A stretch of 64,000 nt of DNA, taken from assembly GCA_037893225.1 (NCBI GenBank), contig JAZGUH010000452.1, forward strand, positions 806,001 through 870,000. The letters run 5' to 3'. This document shows positions 33,201-44,030 of this stretch, in pieces. Both the position numbers and the translations under genes were made by a program. The notes below the pieces were generated by a model, which was given only the letters and a program-made list of their open reading frames with translations, was not told where the DNA came from and did not search any database. The stretch comes from Hippasteria phrygiana. Its lineage: Eukaryota > Echinodermata > Asteroidea > Valvatida > Goniasteridae. Numbering within the stretch: position 1 is the stretch's first letter; each line of letters starts with the position of its first letter.

Positions 33201-33324
33201 AGATGATACCATTTATCAGAACAGCCAGAGTGCAGGAGTCGTGAATAGGTATAGAAATGTCCCCCAAAGAAAGATGGATCCTTCTACTAAGTTAGGGGGC
33301 TACATCACAATAAACAAAACGTAG
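21214..33324 (+). CDS. Type I membrane receptor with Cys-rich ectodomain and tyrosine/proline-motif tail (6 exons, 831 aa)
   Basis: Not recognised as a named gene. Exons: 21214-21297, 22579-23175, 24763-24798, 25925-25999, 26208-27063, 32477-33324. All sites are GT-AG with consistent phases, total 2496 nt. The ATG has a good context (GAGATGG) and gives a 28-residue signal peptide (hydrophobic core LWCFVYMTMVLLSS) that splices in phase 0. Next come a Thr/Pro-rich stalk with a tandem DPTTTDAP repeat (residues about 48-100) and five N-glycosylation sequons. A furin-like cysteine-rich domain follows (about 107-187, 16 Cys), then a membrane span (about 193-217) and the stop-transfer CCCVYKIRK. The roughly 610-residue cytoplasmic tail has spaced tyrosine motifs (VYGN, VYENT, VYTNT, TYEVT, SYEVT, SYEYV, SYESV, TYEVV, VYEDP, IYQN) and PxxP runs. 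YxN and PxxP are established Grb2-type SH2 and SH3 ligands, so a signalling receptor or adaptor is inferred. Ligand and pathway are unknown. Confidence 0.85.
22147..22203. mobile_element. 57-bp minimal MITE with 9-bp target duplication
   Basis: The unit starts TAGCTTGAAAATTCCAGCTC and ends with the inverted copy GAGCTGGAATTTTCAAGCTA. It is almost entirely the two ends back to back. TTAGGGCCT flanks it perfectly at 22138-22146 and 22204-22212. The ends match those of the 559-bp element at 45633. It lies in intron 1 of the receptor gene. Confidence 0.85.
23368..23745 (+). repeat. CCGAGGAC interspersed repeat, tandem dimer
   Basis: Two units of about 185 bp follow each other (from about 23368 and 23570). 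Both have ACTTCC, then TTGTTCCTTTAATAT, AACC, CATAGA, TAAGCACGTAT, GAGGAC, GATTTCAACAAAAGAC and TTTCTTCTCTTGTCCTCG. A single unit is at 53762-53955. It lies in a receptor intron. Class unknown. Confidence 0.75.
23847..24457. mobile_element. MITE with GGGGCCAATTTCATA ends, with inner insertion
   Basis: Left end GGGGCCAATTTCATAAAGC with CTGCTTAAG. The right end, inverted, reads GGGGCCAATATCATAGAGC with CTGCTTAAG; 25 of 27 bases match. Sub-terminal TGCTTAAGCA words are repeated. An independent repeat (24172-24400) sits inside. Confidence 0.75.
24172..24400 (+). repeat. CCCTAACCTG interspersed repeat, copy 1 (nested)
   Basis: Matches 52335-52562 in inverted orientation almost throughout: CCTGCCAAAATCAAACACCC, GTGTTGAATTTTGTGTG, CACCATCACTTTGCATGGG, AAGAATGTGCCATTGG, GGATTCTAGTAAAAAGGC. 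The ends show short inverted CCCTAAC/GTTAGGG. No coding frame. Confidence 0.8.
25079..25590. mobile_element. MITE with GAGCAAGTTCGG ends in a receptor intron
   Basis: The ends GAGCAAGTTCGG and CCGAACTTGCTC are perfect inverted copies. Inside them are GACCTAGTC and, inverted, GACTAGAC, and further CTAGTCGATCGACTA words. About 512 bp, no frame. It separates the exons at 24763 and 25925. Confidence 0.6.
27368..27398. repeat. Poly-C tract
   Basis: A run of about 17 C in the large receptor intron, close to a shorter run at 27286. Length is likely to vary between individuals or assemblies. Confidence 0.8.
28288..28515 (-). repeat. tRNA-derived SINE, family C
   Basis: On the minus strand a tRNA-like head (GGAATCAGGTTGGCGCAGTG, then CCCGGATTCGATTCC) is followed by GGTTTTCCCCAG-type sequence and a GAAACCAAGG end. 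Box B (GATTCGATTCC) is clear. It lies in the large receptor intron. Confidence 0.65.
29463..29795 (+). repeat. tRNA-derived SINE, family B, copy 1
   Basis: The head contains TGGCTTGTGCGTAAAGCGC (box A region) and GGGTTCGATTCCCGGC (box B). A conserved centre follows (TTTCTCCGGGTCCTCCGG), then GCCGGCTGCCAGAGGCGCC and a 3' end GGATGATTAGCCTCCCAAA running into a TTA microsatellite. An inverted copy is at 37220-37531. Confidence 0.8.
29990..30260. repeat. Degenerate TTTGAAGATGGT minisatellite
   Basis: At least ten variants of TTTGAAGATGGT or GAAGATTGTC at irregular 11- to 20-bp spacing, in the large receptor intron. No open frame. Confidence 0.55.
30638..30812. mobile_element. pogo/Tigger-like MITE with TA target site
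   Basis: Left CAGTCGAACCCTGATAATAA and right TTATAGAGGTGTTCGACTG are inverted, both directly flanked by TA. CAGTCGAAC-type ends with TA duplications are typical of pogo/Tigger elements of the Tc1-mariner superfamily. At 175 bp it has no transposase. Confidence 0.75.
31291..31440 (+). mobile_element. CCCTCC/CCTATCAAA MITE, copy 3
   Basis: Left CCCTCTCTAG and right AGTAGGAGGG, flanked on both sides by TTAA (31287-31290 and 31441-31444, the left preceded by CA). The internal core AAAACCTATCGAG, GGTTGAAACACACAGGC and TTTTGATAGGTTATGAT matches the other copies. The TTAA flanks suggest a piggyBac-type target, though other copies are less clear. Confidence 0.7.
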
Positions 33325-33517
33325 GAGCTCTGAAGTGAATGTCTGCTATAGGGGCTGATCTGAAGAAAAAAATTTCGGGGGTTGATTAAAAAATACTCAG
33401 AGAATTTTCACATCCGAGACTAGAATTGTAGCGAATCTCGGAATTTGAAATCTCCATTTTAAAGTAACAGGTAAAATCTGTGCCAAAAGTTAGTAAAAAT
33501 TATTATGCTGAAATAAA
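33325..33517 (+). terminator. 3' UTR start and polyadenylation signal of the receptor gene
   Basis: The first AATAAA after the receptor stop codon is at 33512-33517, followed by a T/G-rich stretch (TGTACATTCTGTAATAGCCTG). That is the expected arrangement for cleavage about 20 bp downstream. No coding frame continues beyond the stop. Confidence 0.55.
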
Positions 33518-36001
33518 GTGTACATTCTGTAATAGCCTGTAAATGCTTTGCATATTGCAATTTTGAAAATGTTCATCATAATTTCATATTGAATTTTGTA
33601 CTCAGTTTCTCTACAGATACAGGTATATGCAGATGTTTCCCTATTTGATTTTTTTGAACACAGACAAAATATATTTTCTATTTAAAATGTTTGACCATGA
33701 AGAATTATCATGTCAAAAGTTGTATTTCTTGCATTTCTTAATTTTGCGTAAGTACATTATACATATTCAATTGTATATGATGTTGCATTTTTAAGCAGAA
33801 ATTTGTGTATGCCAAATTATATGAAAACTATTAGTGAATTAAAATAGTGGTCTTAAAAAAACAGCTCTTTTGTGCATAAAATTACCTGTAAAAATATCAA
33901 GTTTGTATAAATTTACATTCAGAAACAAAGAAAAATCTGTACTAATGATTGTATGTAGAAATGTAACTTGAATGAGTTATCCCAGAAATTTAAATTGTAT
34001 ATTAGCTGCATGGATATATTTTTTATATAAATTTGTAAATTTTTGTAACAGGTTTGCATGGAATTACTGTGTGAAACATGTAACTGGTCTGTTTGTTGTG
34101 GATAAAGGCTTTAGCAACATGTAAGTGATAAAACAAAAAAACATTTTCTGACAGTCATAGAATTGAGAGACACATACAAATGTAATTTGTAAACTAAATT
34201 TGTGTTTTTAACCCTTAAGTTGGAGACCTCATGCAAATATACTTGGAATTCAGGTGGTTGGAACCAAATGATTCCAACATCCCTAAGGGCGTGCAAAAAC
34301 GTCTATCCTGGCCTGTAATCCATTGGCTAAGAATTGGATTGCTAAACTATGGATTAATTTCCACAACTTGTTGGTCAGGATACAGGGTTTTTGGTAATAA
34401 AATTTGATAGTACTATTTAAGAAGATGGAATAGCATTTATTGAAAGCATCTTAATACTTCTTAAAACCATACTCTGGATATATTGACAAGGCTTTGTAAA
34501 GTGGTCTGGATAACTTCACATTGAAGAAGTTAGTTATAATTTGCAAGTCGTTTCCTTATTTGTATAGTTATATGGTTATACGTACTATGCAGCTGAAGGA
34601 TATGCAGTCTTTAGGACTATTTTGTTGTAACCTAAAAGTGATTTCCTTGAAATTTAAGTTTACAGTACTTATATCCTAGCTTTATTTTGTGATGGTTTCA
34701 TTTTTAAGAGGTCAAACTTTTAAGTTTAGGTATAGTAATTTGATATGTTGGGATTTTTACCCCAGTTGGTTAATTAAAGTTCTCTAAACCTGTGGCCATG
34801 AAGCAGTTCTTATTATGACCTTTGTAACAATTGTTTTCGACATCAGCAATGAGGAAATTGGCTTGAAAATAATACGAAGATAGTGGGTCCATTGCGGAAC
34901 AAATTTATATAATAAAAAAATGTAAACCCAGCTGAGAACACATCACAACAGTTTGGCAAATACCTGTTATCACGAAGCAAATGTTTTGCAGTCGAAAACA
35001 CAGTAACATTCATGAAGAGATTTTTGTGTTTATGAAATTCGACCCAGACTGGCCTGGTCAGTTTTGCATTCGATTCGATTTGATTCGATTTAAGAAAGAA
35101 GACATTAATACGTGTACGAAAATAGAAAAAGAAATTAATTAACAAAGATACAAAACAAGAAAAAAACGAACTTAATTTCACTGTGCAGCATACATTGCGT
35201 TTTGATATTTTATTGCAGATTTTGTTTTTTATTTTTACGGTTTTGTTTTCTGGTTTTGGTTTTTGATTTTTGTTTTAAGATTAGCAGTTTTTGAAACTTC
35301 AAATTGAAATGAAGATTACCATTTTATTTATATAATCATAACATTTGTTTGATCTTGATAATAGTTTTCTTCATTGAGATTGGTCTGAGCAATTAATTTA
35401 ATAGAACAAGTACAAGACGTACAAAGACTCACTTTATGGACAGCATTTCCTAACTGCGAGTGTTCTTTTATATAACATTAAAACAAATATGAAACTGTAA
35501 TCCATTTACTGCATAATTAGTGGAAATTATTTAGACTTTGCGCCCACATCACATCTCAGCCCTTCCCTTCCTCTCCCCTTGCTTCCCCTCCCTCCCAACC
35601 TCCCCCTCCCATTCCCCTCCCCGCCCTACATCACATCACATCACATCACATCTCAGCCCTCTCTTCCTCCCCCACTCCCCTTCCATTCCCCTCCCCGCCC
35701 CTATCCCCCACCCCCCACCCGCGCCGAGGTTTCTTGCGTATATACGTAGAGCGGCGCAATCATACCGCATTATTGGTCGTATTAGTGAACCGTTCATCAC
35801 ATTATTAGTTGCGTTTATCAGCCTTTTCTTTCATCGACGTGTGGTATATGCGTGCATAACCTTCCTGTGCGTGTGTGTAAATTTTCCGAGTCGCATTTTA
35901 TTGGGCACAGTTCTGTTAGAAACGATTACTTCGGATTGTGTCGGTTTTTTTGCAAGGATGGACTTAAATTAAGAGAGTGATTTTCCCGCCAACATATTAA
36001 G
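33518..36001. other. Intergenic interval between receptor and channel genes
   Basis: About 2.5 kb of AT-rich DNA with no supported gene. At 35545-35730 it changes to a pyrimidine-rich stretch (CCCTCCCC words with a CACAT tandem at about 35630-35651) just upstream of the channel gene, which may be promoter-proximal low-complexity DNA. Confidence 0.5.
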
Positions 36002-39000
36002 ATGGATCGACTTTTACATGTGTCGCTTTTGGTAGTGAACGTGCTGAATGTTGTCATTGTTGCACAAAGTACGGACACGCCTTCAGCCGATGTCTTACTG
36101 AATGATAGGTAATGTTGAATCTTGCAATTTTATGATAAAAATATTGTTGTGACGTGTTTTTGAACGTTTTCTTTCGGTATGTGGGCACTTTTTGTCTTGT
36201 AGCCAGTCCAACTGATTTTTACCTGTATGCGTGTATGGACAATTCCTTATAATTCATGCTTTCCGAAAGGGGGGAGGAAACGGGGTAAAATCCCCTCCAT
36301 ACCGACAGTAATTTGGGATTAAAGTCGTGTTGGCCATGGCTTTTAGTGTTAATTAACGTCTCTTTCCCCTTTCTTTCAAAGGAATTTTCCCATTCGAAAT
36401 ACATGTAGTATTTGTGAAAAAAATAAAAGGGGCACGCCCCGCCCTTTAGCCCTGTATCTGCGCCTAATGGTGCTGCACGCTACGGGAAACTCATCATAAT
36501 GTCTGCAACTGAAACGGCGTTCAGCCGTATAAAGGTCGTTTTTTTTATCAATTTTGCTATGCACCTGCATGCGTATAAGAATTGACCTTTAGTACCGAAG
36601 TCTGACGTCAGTTGCCACGGCAATGGTTCCAAACACATGCAGTTTAGAATGTATTCTGGTTCCAAACATTGCATTGATTGACGTCATCACTTCGGTACTC
36701 TATAAGACACTGGGTAAAATCCAAGCAATACCGCGTATAAAGCTACATATACCAGCACCATTGCATTCATAAAACAGTGATGGATTTTTACGATGAAACA
36801 GACGGGTCTGCTGTTGTAAAAAAGTGTTGTAATTCGTTTTAAAAGCCGTGCGGACCTAGTTTTGATTGACGTTTGTTTGTTCATCATTACTCCACACATA
36901 TCAATTTCATTCAGGTGAATGCATTCTAAAAGAAATACATGTATACCAGGGGATTCTAAAACAGTAACAATTTCCAGATGTTGGTGGGAAAGGGGAATTG
37001 GGGAAAGAAACAAAAGACGATGAAACTACAGGACGTATAGCCTAAATCGATAATTGGACGGACGAACAAATCACGAGAGATTAAGAGCCAGACGGGTTCT
37101 TAAAAAAATAGGGATAGCCAATTTGCAACAAAATTGCTTGTCTCCCATAAATCTCTTCTTCGAATGTATCAGGTCGGTGCAGACAATTTATATCTGTTTG
37201 TAATAATGTATAATAATTTATATTTTGGGAGGCTAATCATCCTTACCCGCAGATGTGCTGAATTGCCAAGGACAGGGCCGGCTACAACGTGGTCGAGTTA
37301 AAGGCGCCTCTATATCTAACCCATATCTAACCACGGAGCATAGCCAAAGATCGTAAATGTTAATTTTTTGCGGAGGAAGGAAAAACGGAGAACCCGGAGA
37401 AAAAAAATCTCGTGGCACAGGAGAGAATCAACGAACAACTCTACTCACACACGGTCCGGGCCGGGAATCGAATCCGGGCCACATTGGTGGGAGACAAGAG
37501 CTTTACACACTTGCCACCCATGCCACCCTATTCACAGGGAGATCTAAAGCCCAAAATAGCAGGAAAAAAATATGGAGATGAAATGAAGAAAAAGCTATTT
37601 TCATTTTATTTGATGTCTGTGATGTTAATTCACAACTAGGATCCATGCATATATGAAGCAACACGTCATGCTTCCCTTGAGAAATAACAGTAACCTTTGA
37701 AGTCACAGATGCATAGCGAGTACAAGGCTATACTCAGGGAAATTGTCGTTTGGATGGATTGCACAGCGTTGGCTCTATTCTTGATAATGGATGAACTAAT
37801 TTCATATGATGATGTGTTTTTGCACAAATTAGGTTTTGCATGCAAAGGCTAACAATGAGCTTTTCGGGAACAGAACAATAATATATACATTCTGAACGAT
37901 AAATGATGTGCCTTCTGCTCTGTGGCGTATTGAGCGCGGGTGCAATTTTGCCATTAAAAATATATATGTTTTCTCGACCAATGCAACAAAATTGTGTTTA
38001 TTTTCATTAACACGCTTTCAAGTCCACGCCGTTTTTCTAATTCAGTCAAACTAGTTTTCTCTCTCGATATTACTGCATGCAGTTTCGTTTTTGTGCACAC
38101 AAAATTTCGTTTTAGTCACACAATTCAAAGCTACATTTTCACCATCCTTAAATTTCCACCATGCATTTTCAAATGGTGGAATCAAAAAAATCGACTTCAC
38201 AGAGAGGTGTATGTACCAAGAACCAATGTATAATGAATTATTTTCGATATATCAGCTTTTATATAGACAATTACGAATCAGCATGCACGCATGCCGCAGA
38301 AAGGATTTTGAATGCCAACATTAGACAAATGTTTGCCAATAAGTGAAATTGAATTTCTGACAACCTCTGGCAAGTGGCTTCGACGAAATTGATTGAACTA
38401 AACAACCATTTGAATATGAATAATCTTATTTGTCGAGTGAATTCTCAAATAATGAAACAGAATTACTCTTGTTGACGAATGAATGCGGATGTGAAGAATC
38501 ATTCATTTTCAAATGAAACTGAATAAGCTGGTTAATAAACAGAACGCTTTTATTGTTGAAGTTGTTAGGGGAACCTCTACTAAACGTTCTGGTTTGAACT
38601 TTCAAATTTGTGTCTGTCATAAAATGTGATGAAACTTTTCATTCAGCACACAGAGCGATTTCAACATCGAAGACGCCCTCAGGCGGTATGGAGTCCAGTC
38701 AACTCGCCCGGGTGAAAAACTTGGTATAATAGATTTCGTCTGTATTTCATTGGCCTGTCTGTTTGTTTGTCTTTCCGTTTGCTTGTTAGTTTAGGTGATC
38801 TTATCTAATGGTAAATCGACTGAAAGGAAGACAATATGGCAAAATAGTCTCACTAGTTCTCACTGATATACTGATTTGACGTGCATGATTTTGAATTAAT
38901 TTTTACTGATGCACTTTTAAAGTCTTGCCTATAGGCAATCGACAGTGGTTATAATTAGTGGTGACAACATATTTTAATGCATGTTGTATAAGATGTTCCT

Positions 39001-42000
39001 CAATCCATTACGTTTAAATAAAGAGACAAACATGCATCTTTGATTCAGAATCACTTTCACTTTATTTGTTAGGATTCTATAAATATGAAGCAACAAAGCA
39101 CTTATTATACGAGATGTTGGGGTCGGTAACAGAAAAGGAAAACTCCCTACAGAACACGTTTAGTACTGTTCATTTGGTGGACATGATGTATGCTTGCCTG
39201 TGTACTTAATCCATCCCCTGCCTATCTTATGACTTATTTGCCCGGACCTTCGTTCCCATTTCTATGCATTTTTTACGCACACGTACCCATACATATTTGA
39301 TTCCACATTAACTTTATAGTCGGTGATGCAACTTACGCCTAAATTATAGATTACACCAAGCCATTACTAGCTGCGTGGTGAATAATGTAGGTGTATATTC
39401 CAATTTTATCCCACAAGAATCACGGAGATAGAATTTGATTAAACCTCGTCCTTGGTAAAAATGTTCAAACCATTTAAATGTTGTATATGGTACACTGCAT
39501 AATAATGTGAATATTCAATGTTTGCTCGTTTCGTGTCATATTCTTCTTGACTACCTTTTATATCACCTTTATTCAAAACGTTTAAAATGCATAATATCAT
39601 TTTAACAGCTTTGAAAGTTGTATGTTATACACAGTGACTCCGCTCACGACTGTTCTATTTTCTCAGACGGACATAATTCCAATGGCATTATTCATCACTG
39701 TATAATGCCTGTGCCTGAAGGGAACATGCAGAACATTTTGATTTTATGTAAGATTATGGAAATATTTAGGAAAATCTCAATAAAAAAAGATACATTGGAT
39801 TGATTTCATTTTTTTCTCCAATTCAGGTTACCCGGATGATGTGTACTGTAACTTACGGTCAGTACGAATTGACGGTATTGACCAAGTTAACATGGTAGGA
39901 ATACATTAACATAATTAATTATCTGATTGAAAATAATGATTTCGTGATGTGCCCTAATCAGACATTGAGCACCAGAACATATATGCTAAGTTACATCAGC
40001 TACCATAACATTGTTTACACCGTGAGAATAAATATTTAATATCCCGAGATTGTTCTTAATTTTTTAAGGAATGAAATGAAAGTGAAAACAAAAATATTAA
40101 AGTCTTCTTCCTCATACAAGCATCATCTTGCAGTATCTTGTGACATATATTTTCACCATGATACAATTATCAAGCATTAATCTACAAGTCATTTTCCTTT
40201 AGTTTCGGTTCCTCATCTTGATTGTAGTTTAATTTATGGAAGCTTATGATAATAAAGTACAGTGATTATTAGGAAATAATGCGCAAGGGAGCTTACCCGA
40301 CTTTGAAGTTTGTGGCACAAAAAGGGCTCTTTTACAAAATTGCATTAATTTTCAGAAAATAAGAAAGAAAATCGAAGAAAGAATGCGAATTTCACCGAGA
40401 GCGATACATTGCCATCGTAATTCTGACAGCAATATTGCACATAATAAACAAATTAGTTATGTCTTTGAAATCCGTTGTAACAAAAAACAAACATTCATTA
40501 ATTGGACTGATTGGTCCTATGGGGAGAAGAGCTATAATCTGCTTTATTAACTCTTCATAGTGCTCGACAACTTCAATCTCATGTACCGGTATAATATAGT
40601 TGAGGCCCCTGGCAGTTGGGAAGTCGTTCCCCATCCTCCTGTGATTATGTTTCTAGATGGAGGGGGCGGGGCTTTGTCTCCTTGTACTTACCATTTTGTA
40701 CACTTTTTCTGATGGAATTAAGGCATTTACGGTCACGTTAACCCTGGAGATTACGTGGGATGACTACCGTCTGCAGGATCAGCTTCCCAACTCGGAAACA
40801 TCTTACTCAATACGCGGGGCAGATATCGATAAAATATGGCTACCTGATCTGTACTTCCCGATGTTGAAAGCCGGCAATTTCCATGAACTCACTGCAACCA
40901 ACAGGATTGTGAGGGTCAATAAATATGATTCGCCTGGGGTGTATTACATCATTAGGTGAGTAGATGATCTGTCCCTTCGTTAGTCGGGTTGTCTTTGTGT
41001 CTGTCCTTTGGGCCCTGCCTGTCTGTGTGCAGTTTGTGTTTGATCATGGGCATGTATGAGGGGCACCATGTGGGGGACATCTCTCATGCAACGCCCCATG
41101 TTAAAGGATGTAAGCCCCTCCCTCCAAGGGTGTGAGCCCCCTCCAATTGGGAGAAGTGCGTGTGAGCGCCGGCCGTCAACGACTTCAAGCCCCCAAGGAT
41201 TCGTTCTTTTCCGGCAGTGATCTGAATCCCCGGGGTAGGCCCAGCATGATTGGATCCCCTCCCGTGAAAAAAGGGCATATACGCAAGGTGGCTCCACATT
41301 GTTATGCCTTTGGGTTTGGTATCGTAACAGTGTGGGTTCGAACCTCCCTATTTTTACCGACTGGTATCCCTTTTGACGGCAGGTTAACTCTGACACAGTC
41401 GTGCAGTATGGATCTTGCATTCTTTCCCTTCGATTCACAGAGGTGCGACACCCAGATATCAACTTGTAAGTCAAATGCACTTTTCTTCATCAACTTGTAA
41501 AACAAGCTAAACCTTGACCGTTTTCAAAATATGTCCTATTACAAAACAAAGACAAGGATTATCTATTTAATCTATGTATTATGGAATATAATCATAATGC
41601 TGAGATTTCCTCGTATAACCAGACTCAAGTAGTTATTGATCAAAGACATTGCTAAGATTCTGAACAAGGTTCGGACAACAAATAACCTATAACACTATTT
41701 CCCCACCCGCTCTTCGACACCGGCACTATACCCCAGATCAGACACCTGTTGATTAGCATTTTCCTATCCAGTTTCCTATTCAGTTGATGAGTTGATGCTT
41801 CACTGGAACTCCTGGCAGATCAACGACGATAGGAAGATTAAACACAACCTGCCTGATTTCTACGAACCTGTAGAGAAAATGTACAATTTCGCTATAGTTA
41901 ACACGTACACCGATCGGGAGAACGCAACCTCGACACTTAATATCAGTGGGTAGTTTCAATTCTGATGTAGGGGCCTATTTTATTTTCTTCAATACATATC

Positions 42001-42418
42001 GCATGACAGAATTTATTATTATCTGGGGAGTTTGGGCGCTTGTTGTTGCTGGTGTTGTTATTGTTGTTGTTGTTGCCGTTGTTGTTGTTGTTCTGTTTTG
42101 GTTATGTTCTGTTCTGGTTTTATGGGGGCTCAAAGTATCTGCTTTGTTGAAGGTCAATCTTTAAAAAAATTTCCACCACTTTTTGTCATTTCTAAAATTC
42201 CCCGGGACCATTTTTTTTTTACTTGAAAAGTATTTCACCATTAAAGTAGGGGTTGGGTTGGGGTATAGGATGTCCTCTTATTTTCGTCCATCTTCGTTGT
42301 GCCGTGTAGGTTACATACGCAATCATTCTGTCCAACATGTGCGATCGAATGTGCAAGACATCTTCTTAGGGCACTGAGATGATATTTTATATTTTGATTG
42401 AATATTTGTTGTTGCTGC

Positions 42419-42459
<41 letters not shown>

Positions 42460-44030
42460 TTGTCATCTGATTGTCGATGCGCATGAAATCGAATTTTACA
42501 GCTTTTTATGTTTCTCACTTTGGGTGTGGTTTTGTTCAGTGTACAACCACCTCTCTGAGCCCCTCCTTCGTGGCGCCATTTTTCGTTTCCTCATTCCAGC
42601 CTATTCCGGCCTGGGCTTGTCCATCTGTATGTACAGAGAGGGTGGATATTATGTGTTGAATCACATGGCAGCGTCTCTCCTGTTAGCCACACTGTCATGG
42701 CTTAACTGCTGGCTAGACCCGGAACAAGCGCCAGCTAGAGTATCGCTTGGGATTACTACTGTGCTTGCGGCCATCACCCAAACAAGCAATTCACGAAGGG
42801 GACTGCCACAGTTGTCCTATATCACGGTAGGTTTAAAGAGAGCACAAATTAGGAGGACTTCGTCAAAATCGACTGTAATTGCCATTCTGTTCATTTAAAT
42901 TTGTACCCTTAAAATTGTCAGTGTGCTAACCTTACATTGTGTGCACTGTACTATGTGAAGCTTAAGGTTCTTGCAACCCGAAATTTTGATGTGATCCCTT
43001 AAAGTGTTTCCCTTCATTTTGCGACATATAACACTCACCCCGAAATGCCTCTAAGGTTGTTTTTTTTCCAAGAAAGAGAGAGAGAGAGGGGGAGAGGGAA
43101 ACATTATGTGGACTGGATCATGGGCAAGTCCACATAAAGTCCAGTCTTCCTGCATCGTGTGGACATATGCAAGGTTAGAGCAAGTGTGTATACACCTTCA
43201 ATCGGGGACCTCCTCATATTGTTCAGGACCCTCATTGGTTTTGTACACGATTTTCAACCTGCATGGGACCTTTCTCAACCGGGGACCCTTTTGTCCTCTA
43301 TTGTTAAATGTCCCTGTTGAATGCAAAAACAAACCCACCCACCCGCCCGCAAAAACCATCCTCAAGAACTTTCCGCACCCGAATCCCACTAGGCTTTTAA
43401 CAAAGGATTCTGATTTTGTCAACTTTCAGGCTTTTGACATATGGATGGCTGTCTGTTTGAATGTAACTATCGTTGGACTGATTGAGTATGCGGTGGTTCA
43501 CATCCTAACATTCCGCGCCAAAAGGTTAGAGGACGAATTACAATGTGTTGAGAAAGTAAGGCAGTCATCTGAACCATCGTCACAAAATGTTGAGGTAGGT
43601 CTGGTTTTGGGATGGTTGGGGGGAGGGGGGGAAGCCAAAATAAGGATTTTTTCTCTCACGAAAAAGTGGTCAAAATTGTGGGTCAATCTTAAAAATATTT
43701 CAAAAGGAAGATTTAGGCCCTACCAAGGATTTACTGAGTATTATTTTGGTTTCAAATTTGTCCTAGACGTCCTTCGCGTGCCAACAACGCAATGCAGACG
43801 CGCCAAGATTTGCCCCGAATTATGTGGGCCAAGACCCCGCTAGCAACCCTGTGCCGCCCGCCGCTGGTAAGGAACATCAGCTACGGGACTCCATGCACAA
43901 CCATCGATTATGGGCTGAAAGAATCGATGTCTTTATGAGAGTATCCATACCATTATTTTTGTTCCTATTCATGAGTGCATTCATGGTGTTGTATGTTTTC
44001 ATTGGTGATGATTGTGAATTTATTTTGTAA
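36002..44030 (+). CDS. Cys-loop ligand-gated anion channel subunit, GABA-A/glycine receptor-like (9 exons, 457 aa)
   Basis: Subunit of a pentameric neurotransmitter-gated channel in the plasma membrane. Exons: 36002-36108, 38647-38711, 39827-39894, 40723-40955, 41383-41465, 41784-41945, 42600-42826, 43430-43594, 43767-44030 (1374 nt, phases consistent). Seen: signal peptide in exon 1 (LLVVNVLNVVIVA); WLPD motif near residue 119; Cys-loop with exactly 13 residues between C165 and C179 (FPFD core); M1 near 256-277; the PAR motif at the M2 base (284-286), which in known members goes with anion selectivity; M2 with GITTV; M3 near 318-338 starting AFDIWMAVCL; a short M3-M4 loop; and M4 close to the C terminus. 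The second loop-C cysteine pair of vertebrate glycine receptors is absent, so the subunit could be GABA-, glutamate-, histamine- or proton-gated. The least certain junction is exon 6 to 7: a GTGGGT donor and the acceptor at 42599 restore the frame and align loop C with M1. Confidence 0.9.
36590..36702. mobile_element. TAGAGTACC MITE, short copy in channel intron 1
   Basis: Ends TAGTACCGAAGTCTGACGTC and GACGTCATCACTTCGGTAC are inverted. The inner GGTTCCAAACA and TATTCTGGTTCCAAACA words match the element at 5699-5979. About 113 bp. Confidence 0.7.
37220..37531 (-). repeat. tRNA-derived SINE, family B, copy 2
   Basis: Inverted copy of 29463-29795. On plus it runs from TTTGGGAGGCTAATCATCC through GGAGAACCCGGAGAAAAA to GGGAATCGAATCCGGGCCAC and TTGCCACCCATGCC. 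It lies in the first intron of the channel gene. Confidence 0.8.
42406..42463. repeat. TGC/TGT trinucleotide repeat in channel intron 6
   Basis: About 19 units of TGT, TGC or CTG between the exons ending at 41945 and starting at 42600. A shorter TTG/CTG tract is at 42041-42092. The poly-Cys frame they create is not coding because the spliced exon starts downstream. Confidence 0.85.

Noticed and set aside
35538..35972. 144-codon Pro/Ser/His-rich frame before the channel gene
   Set aside because: Comes from a C-rich low-complexity stretch with a CACAT tandem; no motif and no splice support.
41132..41382. Open frame joined to the channel Cys-loop exon
   Set aside because: Intronic. The acceptor at 41382 in phase with exon 4 gives the expected receptor sequence.
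42398..42599. Poly-Cys frame fused to the channel M1 exon
   Set aside because: A TGC/TGT microsatellite in the intron. Receptor homology starts at 42600 after a good pyrimidine tract and acceptor.
43106..43429. Long upstream extension of the open frame into the channel M3 exon
   Set aside because: This is intron 7 read through. The acceptor at 43429 and homology to M3 place the exon start at 43430.
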